Shown in pieces: positions 23,388-32,432 of a DNA stretch of 34,382 nt (position 1 is its first letter; the number at the start of each line of letters is the position of its first letter). Made by a program: the position numbers and the translations under genes. Source of the DNA: Archangium violaceum Cb vi76 (lineage in GTDB: Bacteria > Myxococcota > Myxococcia > Myxococcales > Myxococcaceae); assembly GCF_000733295.1 (NCBI RefSeq), contig NZ_JPMI01000132.1:1-34382 (forward strand), in the 5' to 3' direction. Below the pieces are notes generated by a model. The model worked only from the letters and a program-made list of their open reading frames with translations, did not search any database and had not been told where the DNA came from.

Positions 23388-26026
23388 ATCGAGCCGGTGA
23401 ACTCACCGAGCACTGGCGTCACGACGCGGGCGAAGCTCTCGTCTTCCAATCCCAGGTCTCGCACCAGTTCAATCACCCGGCGCTTGGCCTCGCTGGCGGA
23501 CACCCGGCGGGCCACATTGCCCTCGCGGGCCTCCTTGGAGCGCCCCGGGGGCAGGCCGAAGAGCATGCGGCGCAGGAAGGTGCGCAGTGCCTCCACGTTG
23601 GCGAAGCGCTCGGTGGCCGCCACCGGGGACACCGTGGCCCCCGAGGGCTTCCACCCCTCCGGCAGGTGCAGCGGGCGGTGCTTCTCCCAGAGCAGCCGGA
23701 TGGCGAACAGACCCACCTCGCGGTCCGCGCTCTCCATCAGCCAGGCGAGCCGCTCGGGCCCACCCAGGCGCGCGTAGTGGCGGCGGATGAGCTCCACGGC
23801 CACCTCGCGCGTGGAGCGCTTGGTGCTCTCGGTGAGCGTGAAGACCTTCACCGGGTCCAGCTCCTCGGGCGTCAGGGTGCGGCGCTTGTCGGCGCCCTCC
23901 TCACCCGCCTCGAGCAGGGCGTCATAGGCGAGGTTGCGCACTTCCTTGGCGTTGGCCTCGGCGAGCTCGTACACGCGGGTGTGCCAGCCCCAGGCGCGCA
24001 GCTCCACGCGCGTCACCGCGAGCGCGAAGTGGCGCACGTCGTCACGGGCGTCGAACAGTGCCGGCCACAGCCGCTCGGGGGTGTACGCGTTGCGAGGCGC
24101 CTTGGGCTTGAGCTGGTAGGACTTGGACTCGGGCTGCTCGGGGCCGATGACGGGGTGGTGGCAGCGCAGGTACGTCTGGGCGAACGTCCGCACGGGCGCG
24201 GGCTGCTTCGCGCCGAGCGCCAGGTCGAAGAGGCGCTCCAGGCCCGCGGCGGCGTCCCCGGACTCGCTGAAGTCGGCGGGCGCCACGTTCTCCAGCAGGT
24301 AGCGGTGGGCGAAGTCGTGCAGCGTGGGGTCCGCGCGCCGGGCGAGCGCCAGCAGCCAGGCAATCCCCACGTCCCGGGGCGCGAAGAGCTTGCGGTTGCC
24401 GAGCAGCTGGATGGCCACCTGGCGGTACTTCGCGTTGAAGACGAGCCCCTTCACGCGCTCCACGTCCAGGCCGGGCAGGGCGTCCGCCTCGGAGAGCCAC
24501 TCGGTGACGGTGTCGCCGAAGTTCGGGTGGATGGCGCGGTCGAGCAGCCACTCGGCGCCGATGTCCGCGGGCTTGAAGGCCTTGAGGGACTCGAGCGCCA
24601 GCTCCTCCACGTCGCTGCCATAGGACTCCAGGCGCGAGTCATCGAGCAGGGCCTTCCAGAAGGACGCGGGCAGCTCGCCCTTGCCGTACCTGGCCTTGAG
24701 GTACTTCGTGGCCCATTCAATCTGCTCCTCGTCGCCGAAGAGCATGTCGAAGAGGAATTTCTGGGTGAGCTCGGCGCGGTCGAAGCCCTGCTCCAGGGCC
24801 TTGGCGGCGAACTTCGCGGTCTGCTTGTGGACGAGCAGCCGGCCGAGGAAGTCCGGGCCGAGCTCGCGCGGGTTGCGCTTCTCCAGCACGGCGGCGGCGA
24901 AGGCCTTCACGTCGTTGTGCTCGCCCTCGAGCAGCCCGGCGAGGCGCTCGGGGGGGAGGTCCTGGGCGTGGGCGCGGGCGTACTCGATGGCGTAGGTGCG
25001 CGCCTTGTTGCTCTCGGAGACGAGCAGGGCGAGCACGGCCTCGTGGAGCCCGAGTCCGCGCAGCTTGCCCTGGTGGAACTCGGGGGAGCCCTGGAGGGTC
25101 TCCACGAGGAAGTCATGGGCGCTGGCGAGCGGGCGGCGGGCGAGCCGATCCAACCAGGCGGGGGTGATGTTGCCGCGCAGGGTGTCGGGGAAGTCCTTGC
25201 GCAGACCCTGGATGGCGAAGCGGGCGGCGGGGTCCGACTGGCAGGTGTCGAGCAGCCGCATGAGGGCATCGGGCGAGCGCTTCCACGCGTCGGTGAAGGC
25301 GCGCTTCTTCACCATGTCGCTGGGGGGCTCGATGGGGAAGGAGTCGGCGGAGTAGTTGCCGTTCTCGTGGGCCCAGATGTGGTTAGGGACCCAGCAGGAG
25401 CGCCAGGAGGTATCGGGCTCGTAGTGGCGCAACACTTCGATGGCGAACTGGGGGTAGAGCTCGGGGATGGACTGGCCGAGCTGCCGGAGGTAGCGCCAGG
25501 CGCGGCGCTGGAGGTAGGTGAGGGTGCCGCGGGAGACGTCGCGGGAGCGGTAGGACTGGGAGCGCTCGGTGTCGAAGCGCCAGGCGAGGACGCCGAACAT
25601 CTCGGCGTCATGGCGGGCCTCGGCGAGCTTGTAGATGCGCTTGAGGCCGCCCCAGAGGCCGAAGCGGAGGTCGGCCTTGCGGGCGAGCTCGAAGAGGGCG
25701 GCGCGGGAGGCGCTGGTGTTGCGCTCGTAGAGGGAGACGAGGAGGTCCGCGAGGGCGAAGCGAGCGGGGAGGGGGACGTCCTTCTGGGCGAGGTAGCGCT
25801 GCCAGGCCTCGCGGGCGCCGGTGTGGCGGGCCTCGGCGCTGCGGCGGGCCTGGGACTGGTGCAGGAGGCTGAGGAGCCCGTCGAAGGAGAGGGCGCCCTG
25901 GGGGAGCGTGTCGGGTGCCTTGTCGGGCTGCTCGAGGAAGGCCAGCACGGCCTCCGCGAGGTCGGGCGCCTCGGCCCGTGACAACCGCTCCAGATCTGCT
26001 GCCGTCAGCTCGTCGCTCGTGGCCAT
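23303..26026 (-). CDS. HEAT-like repeat protein (907 aa)
   Basis: Almost entirely alpha-helical, with repeated pairs of the HEAT/adaptin kind (for example HEAVLALLVSESNKARTYAI near 330-350, then LLEGEHNDVKAFAAAVLEKR). An early segment, LTYLQRRAWRYLRQLGQ, is a conserved-looking signature in this type of scaffold. There is no signal peptide, membrane helix or catalytic motif; it is probably a cytosolic protein-interaction scaffold. The start at 26026 has no good ribosome-binding site; a TGC-TAAACC -10-like box lies 11-16 bases upstream, suggesting a nearly leaderless mRNA. The upstream 19-mer is identical to that of the 2157-aa WD40/HEAT gene, so the two are likely co-regulated and may work together with the SWIM protein. 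Its 3' end is duplicated as a remnant at 22181-22265. Confidence 0.9.
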   Translation of the reverse strand: MATSDELTAADLERLSRAEAPDLAEAVLAFLEQPDKAPDTLPQGALSFDGLLSLLHQSQARRSAEARHTGAREAWQRYLAQKDVPLPARFALADLLVSLYERNTSASRAALFELARKADLRFGLWGGLKRIYKLAEARHDAEMFGVLAWRFDTERSQSYRSRDVSRGTLTYLQRRAWRYLRQLGQSIPELYPQFAIEVLRHYEPDTSWRSCWVPNHIWAHENGNYSADSFPIEPPSDMVKKRAFTDAWKRSPDALMRLLDTCQSDPAARFAIQGLRKDFPDTLRGNITPAWLDRLARRPLASAHDFLVETLQGSPEFHQGKLRGLGLHEAVLALLVSESNKARTYAIEYARAHAQDLPPERLAGLLEGEHNDVKAFAAAVLEKRNPRELGPDFLGRLLVHKQTAKFAAKALEQGFDRAELTQKFLFDMLFGDEEQIEWATKYLKARYGKGELPASFWKALLDDSRLESYGSDVEELALESLKAFKPADIGAEWLLDRAIHPNFGDTVTEWLSEADALPGLDVERVKGLVFNAKYRQVAIQLLGNRKLFAPRDVGIAWLLALARRADPTLHDFAHRYLLENVAPADFSESGDAAAGLERLFDLALGAKQPAPVRTFAQTYLRCHHPVIGPEQPESKSYQLKPKAPRNAYTPERLWPALFDARDDVRHFALAVTRVELRAWGWHTRVYELAEANAKEVRNLAYDALLEAGEEGADKRRTLTPEELDPVKVFTLTESTKRSTREVAVELIRRHYARLGGPERLAWLMESADREVGLFAIRLLWEKHRPLHLPEGWKPSGATVSPVAATERFANVEALRTFLRRMLFGLPPGRSKEAREGNVARRVSASEAKRRVIELVRDLGLEDESFARVVTPVLGEFTGSMAKGEWQNCLASLVRLRAAHPGVELGGL

Positions 26027-26030
26027 CGGG

Positions 26031-26049
26031 CGGAGGGGTTTAGCACAGG
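26031..26049 (-). promoter_or_regulatory. Shared 19-bp upstream element (copy 2) with -10-like box
   Basis: Identical to 21529-21547. The -10-like TAAACC is at 26037-26042 (minus strand), placing transcription start about 4 bases from the ATG at 26026. Confidence 0.6.
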
Positions 26050-26194
26050 TGGAGCGCGGTGGGCGCGTTCGGAGATGCCCGCCGCGGCCGGGGGGCTTTT
26101 CCCGGCTGGATTCGGGTCGGGTGTCCGGTCATCAGGGGCGGCGCTGGTGCGAGTGGCCTCGCCCGGCGTAGAAGCTGGGCGAGCTTTCCGCGCG

Positions 26195-26203
26195 TGCTAG
26201 CGT
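26195..26203 (+). promoter_or_regulatory. Putative extended -10 box for a leaderless gene
   Basis: TGC-TAGCGT with the hexamer at 26198-26203, ending 6 bases before the ATG at 26210. This would start the mRNA at or next to the A of the start codon. No ribosome-binding site and no good -35 are seen. Confidence 0.45.
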
Positions 26204-26209
26204 TCGGGC

Positions 26210-26668
26210 ATGAGCACGACCCGCATCAGCCGTCATGTGAAGGCGCCCCGCGCGCGTGTGTATCGCGCACTGATCGATGCGCGCGCGGTCGAGGCGTGGA
26301 GGGTGCCGCCCGGCATGACCAGCCACGTGCATGTATTCGAGCCCCGCGAAGGTGGCTCGATCCGCATCTCGCTCACGTACGATGAGCCGACCGCGACCGG
26401 CAAGACGACCGCGCACACCGACACGTATCACGGCCGCTTCGTGAAGCTCGTGCCGGACGAGCAGGTGGTCGAAACGATCGAGTTCGAGACGGAGGATCCC
26501 GCGCTGCTCGGCGAGATGACGCTCACGATCTCGCTCGTCGATGCGGACGGTGGCACCGATGTCATCGCCGTACACGATGGGGTGCCGAGCGGCGTGTCGC
26601 CCGCCGACAACGAGACCGGCTGGCGGTTGTCACTCAAGAGACTCGCGGCGCTCGTCGAGGCGGGCTGA
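26210..26668 (+). CDS. SRPBCC (AHSA1/START-like) family protein (152 aa)
   Basis: A small ligand-binding helix-grip fold. The start ISRHVKAPRARVYRALIDAR is the standard first strand and helix of this family, GMTSHVHVFEPREGGSIRISLTY the first beta strands, and GWRLSLKRLAALVEA the closing long helix. Length is normal for an AHSA1-like protein. The ligand or partner cannot be inferred. ATG at 26210 is supported by the family N terminus and a -10-like box immediately upstream. Codon use looks more balanced (GAT, CGAT, ACGTAT) than its neighbours, hinting at a different origin. Its promoter region (26027-26209) is shared divergently with the 907-aa HEAT-like gene. Confidence 0.88.
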   Translation: MSTTRISRHVKAPRARVYRALIDARAVEAWRVPPGMTSHVHVFEPREGGSIRISLTYDEPTATGKTTAHTDTYHGRFVKLVPDEQVVETIEFETEDPALLGEMTLTISLVDADGGTDVIAVHDGVPSGVSPADNETGWRLSLKRLAALVEAG

Positions 26669-26815
26669 TGCACCTGCGGCCTGGCGCGTGAGCCGGGGCG
26701 CGCCATGCGAGCGATGCGGCCCTCTTCAGCAGGAGGTCGATGCGCGGAGTCCAGAGAGTGGACGGGCGACGAGCTGAGCCCGGAGGTGTAGAAGCGGGGG
26801 CGAGGAGGCACTCGC

Positions 26816-27625
26816 ATGGCGGACGCGAAGCACGGGAAGGACGGGAGGCTGGGCCCCTATCGGCTCGGCAGGCGGCACGGGAGCAAGGGCTCGGAGGGAG
26901 AGCTGGGTCGGCTCTACGAGGCGTACAACGTTCATACGGAGCTGCCCGCGTTGGTGCTGGTGCCGGGACCTGATGAGGGTGGGGCGTCCGAAGAGGATTG
27001 GACGGTGCGTGTCACAGCCCGGGAGCAGCCGCCCTACGTGGCGTTGGAGGTGGAACAGGCGTCGGCCACGGGAGGGCTTGCGGGACTGGCGGGGCTCTTC
27101 GAGGTGCTCACCCGCATGGTCGAGCGGATGGAGTGGAGCGATGAAGCGCGCCATCACCTGACGCACCCTCCGGAGGGGAGACTGAAGCGGTGGGCCGCAC
27201 GTGCACGCCGGGTGTTGGCGAAGGGACTGGACTACAGCGTCGAGCTGTTCGTCATGGCCCTGGTGCTGCTGATGATCGCGGCACACGTGCGGGCCTACTT
27301 CGACAACCCGCGGGGCGAGCAGCACGAGTCCAGCGGGGTCGTGGTCGAGGTGGTGGAGGAGGGCCGTGCGCCCACGCTGGTGGACACGGGCGACGAGGGC
27401 CCGGTGGGTATCACCTATCCCCTGCCAGCGAAGCCGTTCAGCGACCAGGCGAAGGCGCCATGCAGGTCCAACCGGTCCGAGGTGGAACTCAGCGGTGGCT
27501 GCTGGTTGGCGCTCGAAAAACGTCCACCCTGTGGAGAAGATTTCGCCGAGTACCAAGGCAAGTGCTACGTGCCGGTCTCAGCGCGCTCGCGGAAGCCGCG
27601 TGAGCCACAGTCCATCCAACCGTGA
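26816..27625 (+). CDS. Single-pass membrane protein with kinase-like N terminus and Cys-motif C terminus (269 aa)
   Basis: Residues 12-50 (LGPYRLGRRHGSKG, then LGRLYEAYNVHTELPALVLV) resemble the glycine loop and third strand of a Ser/Thr kinase N-lobe, but the loop is altered and the catalytic region is absent, so this is at most a truncated pseudokinase-like module. A single membrane helix lies at about 142-159 (VELFVMALVLLMIAAHVRAY). The outer part ends with four spaced cysteines (C216, C229 in GGCW, C239 in PPCGED, C250 in GKCYVPV), likely two disulfides. I recall related proteins in myxobacteria next to kinases, but none is here. ATG is supported by AGGAGG 7 bases upstream. Function unknown. 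Confidence 0.8.
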   Translation: MADAKHGKDGRLGPYRLGRRHGSKGSEGELGRLYEAYNVHTELPALVLVPGPDEGGASEEDWTVRVTAREQPPYVALEVEQASATGGLAGLAGLFEVLTRMVERMEWSDEARHHLTHPPEGRLKRWAARARRVLAKGLDYSVELFVMALVLLMIAAHVRAYFDNPRGEQHESSGVVVEVVEEGRAPTLVDTGDEGPVGITYPLPAKPFSDQAKAPCRSNRSEVELSGGCWLALEKRPPCGEDFAEYQGKCYVPVSARSRKPREPQSIQP

Positions 27626-27803
27626 GCCACTGTAGCCTCGTCGTCGTGGCGCGGGGGCCAACGAGGGGACAGTTGCTCCAGGTTGGCCGCGCAGGACGGC
27701 TATCGACTGGTCGATGCGCCCCTCTCCGAGCGAGCGTTTGCACCTGGGGGCTCTGGGCTGCATCATCTCTGGAAGAGAAGTGCGCTCAACGAACTGTGCC
27801 GCC
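27626..27803. other. Intergenic region before the toxin-antitoxin pair
   Basis: No gene is supported. It should hold the promoter of the UPF0175/PIN pair, but I see no clear -35/-10. GC looks lower than in the flanking genes. Confidence 0.4.
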
Positions 27804-28049
27804 ATGCAGATTACCCTGAACGTCCCGGAGCAGTACCTTATCGACGCTGAGCCTGAGGAACTGGCGCGGCGCATTCAGCTCTATGCGGCAGTGCTCATGT
27901 TCCACTCTGGTGAGCTGTCCGCCGGGGCGGCGGCCGAGTTCGCTGGGGTGGATCGCTTCACCTTCATGGCCGAGTGTCAGCGGCGCGGGATCTCCACCGT
28001 GAACTATCCGGCGGAGGAGTTGGCCGAGGAAGTCGCGGCGCTGCGCTGA
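27804..28049 (+). CDS. UPF0175 family antitoxin (81 aa)
   Basis: Recognised by its N terminus (MQITLNVPEQYL), ELARRIQLYAAVLMFHSGELSAG-type helix and the helix-turn-helix-like AAEFAGVDRFTFMAECQRRGIST. Length fits the family. These proteins neutralise a PIN-domain RNase encoded just downstream and usually bind their own promoter. The stop shares one base with the toxin start (TGATG), which enforces coupled translation. The upstream in-frame extension to 27714 lacks protein-like composition. Confidence 0.88.
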   Translation: MQITLNVPEQYLIDAEPEELARRIQLYAAVLMFHSGELSAGAAAEFAGVDRFTFMAECQRRGISTVNYPAEELAEEVAALR

Positions 28050-28525
28050 TGCTGATCATCGCCGACACTTCGGCGCTCGTCGCACTGGCGGCCTGCCAGC
28101 AGCTTCATCTATTGGATGTGCTGTTCGCTGATGTACGAGTGCCCCCTGCCGTTCATCGTGAATGCACGGTTCCCGGTAAGCCCGGGGCGGATGCTCTGGG
28201 CGAGTACCTGCGCAGCAAGGTTGCCGAAGTCGCGTTGTCCGAGTTCGTGATCGCCGTGGCTGGATTGGGACAGGGCGAATTGGAAGCCATGGCTCTCTAC
28301 CGGAAGCTTTCGGCGAATGAACTATTGGTCGATGACCAACGTGCTCGAAAGGTGGCGCGGTTCAACGGTATGAGAGTCATCGGCAGTGTGGGCGTGTTGC
28401 TTGCCGCCAAAGAGCGGGGTCTGCTCCATGTTTTGCGGCCATCGCTGGAGGCCATCCGGCGTTCCGGAATCCATATCAGCGATGCACTGCTCGCCGAGGC
28501 TCTGCGGCTCGCAGGTGAGACCTGA
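28049..28525 (+). CDS. PIN-domain toxin, DUF3368-like (158 aa)
   Basis: PIN-fold ribonuclease. The first strand IIADTSALVALA carries D6, GQGELEAM the acidic E77/E79, and LLVDDQRARKVA the D95/D96 pair, so the acidic metal site is complete. The C-terminal HISDALLAEALRLAGE helix is typical of the DUF3368 branch that pairs with UPF0175. The start overlaps the antitoxin stop by one base. The likely role is cleavage of RNA when the antitoxin is lost. The gene looks lower in GC than the average for the window, suggesting acquisition by transfer. It appears intact. Confidence 0.9.
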   Translation: MLIIADTSALVALAACQQLHLLDVLFADVRVPPAVHRECTVPGKPGADALGEYLRSKVAEVALSEFVIAVAGLGQGELEAMALYRKLSANELLVDDQRARKVARFNGMRVIGSVGVLLAAKERGLLHVLRPSLEAIRRSGIHISDALLAEALRLAGET

Positions 28526-28740
28526 CGGCTTGTCGGGCTGGGCGGATGGCTCACGCGCTCTCGCGCGGTGGGAAAAGCATTCTCATGCATGCAATAGCAG
28601 ACGTCCGTGGAGTCCATGCACGACACTGCTGTCTGCCTGGAAACCTTCACGCCCACTCCGTCCTGGCGGGCAGGAGGCAGTGGGAACCGTGAGCACTACA
28701 TCCCTCCTCTCGCGCTCTGCGCTCCTCAGAGGAGGCCGAT
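28526..28740. other. Intergenic region upstream of the glycosyltransferase
   Basis: Nothing gene-like is supported. A short CTCCTC-A-GAGGAG symmetry at 28722-28734 overlaps the ribosome-binding site of the next gene; it may be chance. Confidence 0.4.
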
Positions 28741-29946
28741 GTGGATGCTCCTGGCCAGTCCGAAGGTGTCTCCAAGTTGCGGCTGCTCGTCGGGGTGCAT
28801 GAGGGCGGGTTCAACGGCATCGACACCTACTCGGAACAGGTCGCGGCCAGCGCCGTGGCCGCCGGGCACGAGGTGACACTGGCGGTCACGACGCCCGCGG
28901 CCTCCCGCCTCCGCTCGGGCCTCGGACAGGCTGGGGTCCGGATCCTGGAACTGGACATCGCTCCTCCTGGCCGGGTGGCTCGTCTGGCGGCGCGCTTCTG
29001 GCCCCGGCTCGAGCGGCGCCGGCTCGAGCGAGGACTGGCCTCGGCACTCGCCCGCACGGGGCAGCGCTTCGACGTGGTCCACCTCAATCGTCCGGGTCTG
29101 GCTCCGGCCATCCGCCCCTTCACCCGCCGGCTCGTCTCGGCCGCCTGGTTCTACCCTCACGAGCCGGTGCGTCGCGCCGTGGAGACCTGGCGGCATACCC
29201 GGGGCGGCAACCTCCTCCGGCGGATGGTGATGACCCTCAAGTCATTCTCCCACTACCTCGGCGACGTGGAGGGGTACCGCGCCTCGGACTGTGTCGTGGC
29301 TCCGCCCCCCTCGCTCTCCGCCCAGCTCCGCTCCCAGGGCATCCAGGCCATGCTCTGCCCTCCACCCGTTCACGTGGCGCGCCCGGACCTGTCCCCCGTA
29401 CAAGAGCGGCACGCGGTGGATCTCAAGCGGCTGCTCATCTGCAGCGGAGACCTGTCCCATCCGAGGAAGAACCTCCTCCTCGCGCTGGAGTCCCTGCGCT
29501 ACCTCGCGCCGCGCGGCTGGCGGCTCCAATTGGAGGTGATTGGGAAGAATCCGGAGCGGCTCCAGGCACTGGCTCGCACCCTGCCGGAGGGCATCGACGT
29601 GCGCTTCACCGGGCCGCTTCCAGCCGCGCGAGTCCAGGCTCACATGCGCTCCGCGGATGTCTTCCTCTTCCCCAGCCTCTACGAGGAGTGGGGCTATGCC
29701 GCCGTGGAGGCGCTCCTGTGCGGCACGCCCGTGGTCACCTTCCCCGTCTACCCCTTCCCCTTCATGCTCGAGGGCGGGCTGGGAGAACTCGCGGGAGACC
29801 TGTCCGCGCGAAGCCTCGCCGAGGCCGTGGAGCGGGCCTTTCATTTGAATGACAGGCCTCGGCTCGCCTGGGCCGCCGCCGAGCGGTTCGGTGGCTCCGT
29901 GGTGGCCCGGACGTTGACGGAGATCTGGACCGCGCCTCGTGCGTGA
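28741..29946 (+). CDS. GT4-type glycosyltransferase (401 aa)
   Basis: GT-B fold enzyme that should transfer a sugar from a nucleotide donor; the acceptor is unknown. The N-terminal domain opens with LRLLVGVHEGGFNGIDTYSEQVA (glycine-rich acceptor loop). The C-terminal donor domain carries SHPRKNLLLALE (K243) and the signature EEWGYAAVE (E315-x7-E323), followed by LLCGTPVVTFP. Length is normal. The start is GTG at 28741, 5 bases after GGAGG; no in-frame ATG fits better. It has no membrane helix and is probably membrane-associated on the cytosolic side. It stands alone, not in a visible polysaccharide cluster. Confidence 0.92.
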   Translation: MDAPGQSEGVSKLRLLVGVHEGGFNGIDTYSEQVAASAVAAGHEVTLAVTTPAASRLRSGLGQAGVRILELDIAPPGRVARLAARFWPRLERRRLERGLASALARTGQRFDVVHLNRPGLAPAIRPFTRRLVSAAWFYPHEPVRRAVETWRHTRGGNLLRRMVMTLKSFSHYLGDVEGYRASDCVVAPPPSLSAQLRSQGIQAMLCPPPVHVARPDLSPVQERHAVDLKRLLICSGDLSHPRKNLLLALESLRYLAPRGWRLQLEVIGKNPERLQALARTLPEGIDVRFTGPLPAARVQAHMRSADVFLFPSLYEEWGYAAVEALLCGTPVVTFPVYPFPFMLEGGLGELAGDLSARSLAEAVERAFHLNDRPRLAWAAAERFGGSVVARTLTEIWTAPRA

Positions 29947-29964
29947 GGGGCGCACTCCTCCGGG

Positions 29965-30522
29965 TCAGCGCTCCCAGAGCGTGGCGAGCTTCAGGGGGAG
30001 CACCGCGAAGGGCTCGGCGTGCACGGTGGCCTCGCCGCTCCAGTGGCCCTGCCGGCTCCAGCGCCGCCGCTCCAGCCGATAGACCTCCAGCTCTTGCTGG
30101 AGTGGATCCACCAACCACAAGTGGCTCACGCCTTCGCGGGCATAGGCCTTCATCTTCTTCTCCCGGTCCAGCACGGCCGTGGAGGGCGAGAGCACCTCGC
30201 ACACCCAATCGGGGGCCAGGGTGAAGGCCGCCGTGTGCGGCATCTCCGGCATGCGCTCCCGACGCCAGCCCGCCAGGTCTGGTACCAGGGCGTCATCTCC
30301 GAGGTGCAGCTCGGGCTCGACCAGGATGACCCAGCCTCCAGGTCCGTCCTGGCCCTGATCGAAGGGCCCACCCAACCACGTCCCGAGTCGATAAGCGGCC
30401 CGGGCATGAGGCGAGGCAGGGCGAGGGCTCACGTACAGCTCGCCATCGACGATCTCCCCCACGCAGTTGGGGGGGACGGTCTCCAGGTCTTCGTAGGTGG
30501 CCTTGCGCCTCGACCCGCTCAT
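29965..30522 (-). CDS. Uma2 family (DUF820) endonuclease-like protein (185 aa)
   Basis: Canonical Uma2 layout: TYEDLETVP, GEIVDGELYVSPRP, LVPDLAGWRRERMP with D82, CEVLSPSTAVLDREKKMKAY with E109, D119 and K123, and GVSHLWLVDP. All expected acidic and Lys residues are present, so activity is plausible; the biological target of the family is poorly defined. The family-like start is the ATG at 30522, but no ribosome-binding site precedes it. A good promoter lies upstream with its start site at about 30594, exactly where an in-frame ATG occurs. A leaderless start there would add 24 residues and is a real alternative. It converges on the glycosyltransferase gene with an 18-base gap. Confidence 0.9.
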   Translation of the reverse strand: MSGSRRKATYEDLETVPPNCVGEIVDGELYVSPRPASPHARAAYRLGTWLGGPFDQGQDGPGGWVILVEPELHLGDDALVPDLAGWRRERMPEMPHTAAFTLAPDWVCEVLSPSTAVLDREKKMKAYAREGVSHLWLVDPLQQELEVYRLERRRWSRQGHWSGEATVHAEPFAVLPLKLATLWER

Positions 30523-30600
30523 GCCCGGAGCATGGGGAGTCGAAAGTGCTTCTTCAAGCGGTGCCCAGCGACTGTCGAGCGAATCATGCCCCATGCACAC

Positions 30601-30629
30601 AGTCTAAAGGTGACTTGAAGAGTTGGCAA
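30601..30629 (-). promoter_or_regulatory. Promoter of the second Uma2 gene
   Basis: On the minus strand TTGCCA (30624-30629) and TAGACT (30601-30606) are separated by exactly 17 bases, the best -35/-10 pair in the window. Predicted start is at about 30594, which is an in-frame ATG. AGGTGAC (30608-30614) and GTCACCT (30649-30655) form an inverted repeat whose inner arm overlaps the spacer, possibly a regulator site. Confidence 0.6.
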
Positions 30630-30882
30630 CCGGTAGCCGACATGAAAGGTCACCTCGGGCGGGCTCGTGAAGACGGCAAGCGAGCTGCCGTCGCATTCCA
30701 GCCGCGAGGCGTGTGCCAGCCACCCCGTACACCCCGACACGCTTCCGGCTCGCTCCGCGGCACCGCGCATACGCCTCTACCCTCGGGGGCTGGTCAACCG
30801 TCGGATGCCGGACAGGGAGACCGTAGATTGTTCAGGGGTTGGGCTTCTCGGCGCACGGTCCGATGCCTACTTCCGTTGTCTC

Positions 30883-31679
<797 letters not shown>

Positions 31680-31683
<4 letters not shown>

Positions 31684-32432
31684 CGGGAGGCCTGGGCCTT
31701 GGCGAGCACGAGGTTGGAGTAGCGCGCGGTGATGCGCAGGTGCTTCTTGTAGAAGAGGAAGCCGCCCTCGGCGTCCACGTGGAGGGTGTCGAGCACCTGG
31801 CCCATGCCGGGCTGGGCGCGGAAGTCCATGCGCACGTCCACCCGGTTCGCCATGTCCGGCAGCGCCGTGGGGCTGTAGACGAGGCGCAGCAGTTGGCCCG
31901 AGCTGGGGTCCACCAGCGCCTCGCCCTTGTGGACGGAGGGGGCCTTGGTGTCATCGGCGCGGGGCTCGAAGCGCAGGCGCAGCTTGTGGGGCTCGCGCGG
32001 GTCCGGGCCCGCCAGCGAGAAGCGGTGCTGGGCCAGGTGCGAGGCGGCGAAGGGCAGGTTCACCGAGTTGAAGGCGGTGCGCACCTCGCCCTTGCGCTGG
32101 CGCTCCTCCAGGTCCTTGCGCAGGGCCGCGGTGGCGTCCTGGCCGTCCTTGCGCGCCTGGAGGACTTCCCGGTGGTGCTGGCCGTCCTTCACCGTGACGC
32201 GGTCCACCCGCTCCTGCGTGTGCTTCACGTTGCCGTCCCCATCCAGCTCCTCCACCCGGAGGGAGATGGTCACCTGCTCCACCTTGCCGGCGAGCAGCTC
32301 CTCCATGCCCCACGTCGTCTCACCCAGGCGCCGGGCGAGCACCTCGGCCTCCGTGGTGGACGGGGGGCCTCCCTGGGCCTTCACGGGTAGGGAACAGAGC
32401 AGCAAACCCACCAGGGTGAGCGCGCGATACAT
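31680..32432 (-). CDS. Secreted or periplasmic hypothetical protein (250 aa)
   Basis: Residues 1-20 are a clear signal peptide (MYRALTLVGLLLCSLPVKA, cleavage before QGG). No Cys follows, so it is not a lipoprotein. The mature part is charged, with alternating strands (VEQVTISLRVEELDGDGNVK; VDVRMDFRAQPGMGQVLDTL), suggesting a beta-rich, LolA-like or barrel-like periplasmic fold (inference). The family is not recognised. The ATG at 32432 follows AGGAG by 8 bases. The last codons overlap the end of the kinase-like gene: the two stop codons share the palindrome CTAG at 31680-31683. Confidence 0.85.

Noticed and set aside
23330-25981. An 883-aa plus-strand open frame opposite the 907-aa HEAT-like gene
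   Set aside because: Shadow frame; its composition is low-complexity Gly/Glu/Val/Leu and it would overlap the real gene completely.
28722-28734. CTCCTC-A-GAGGAG symmetry over the glycosyltransferase ribosome-binding site as an RNA switch
   Set aside because: A one-base loop cannot form a normal hairpin, and the symmetry follows from a purine-rich ribosome-binding site near a pyrimidine run.
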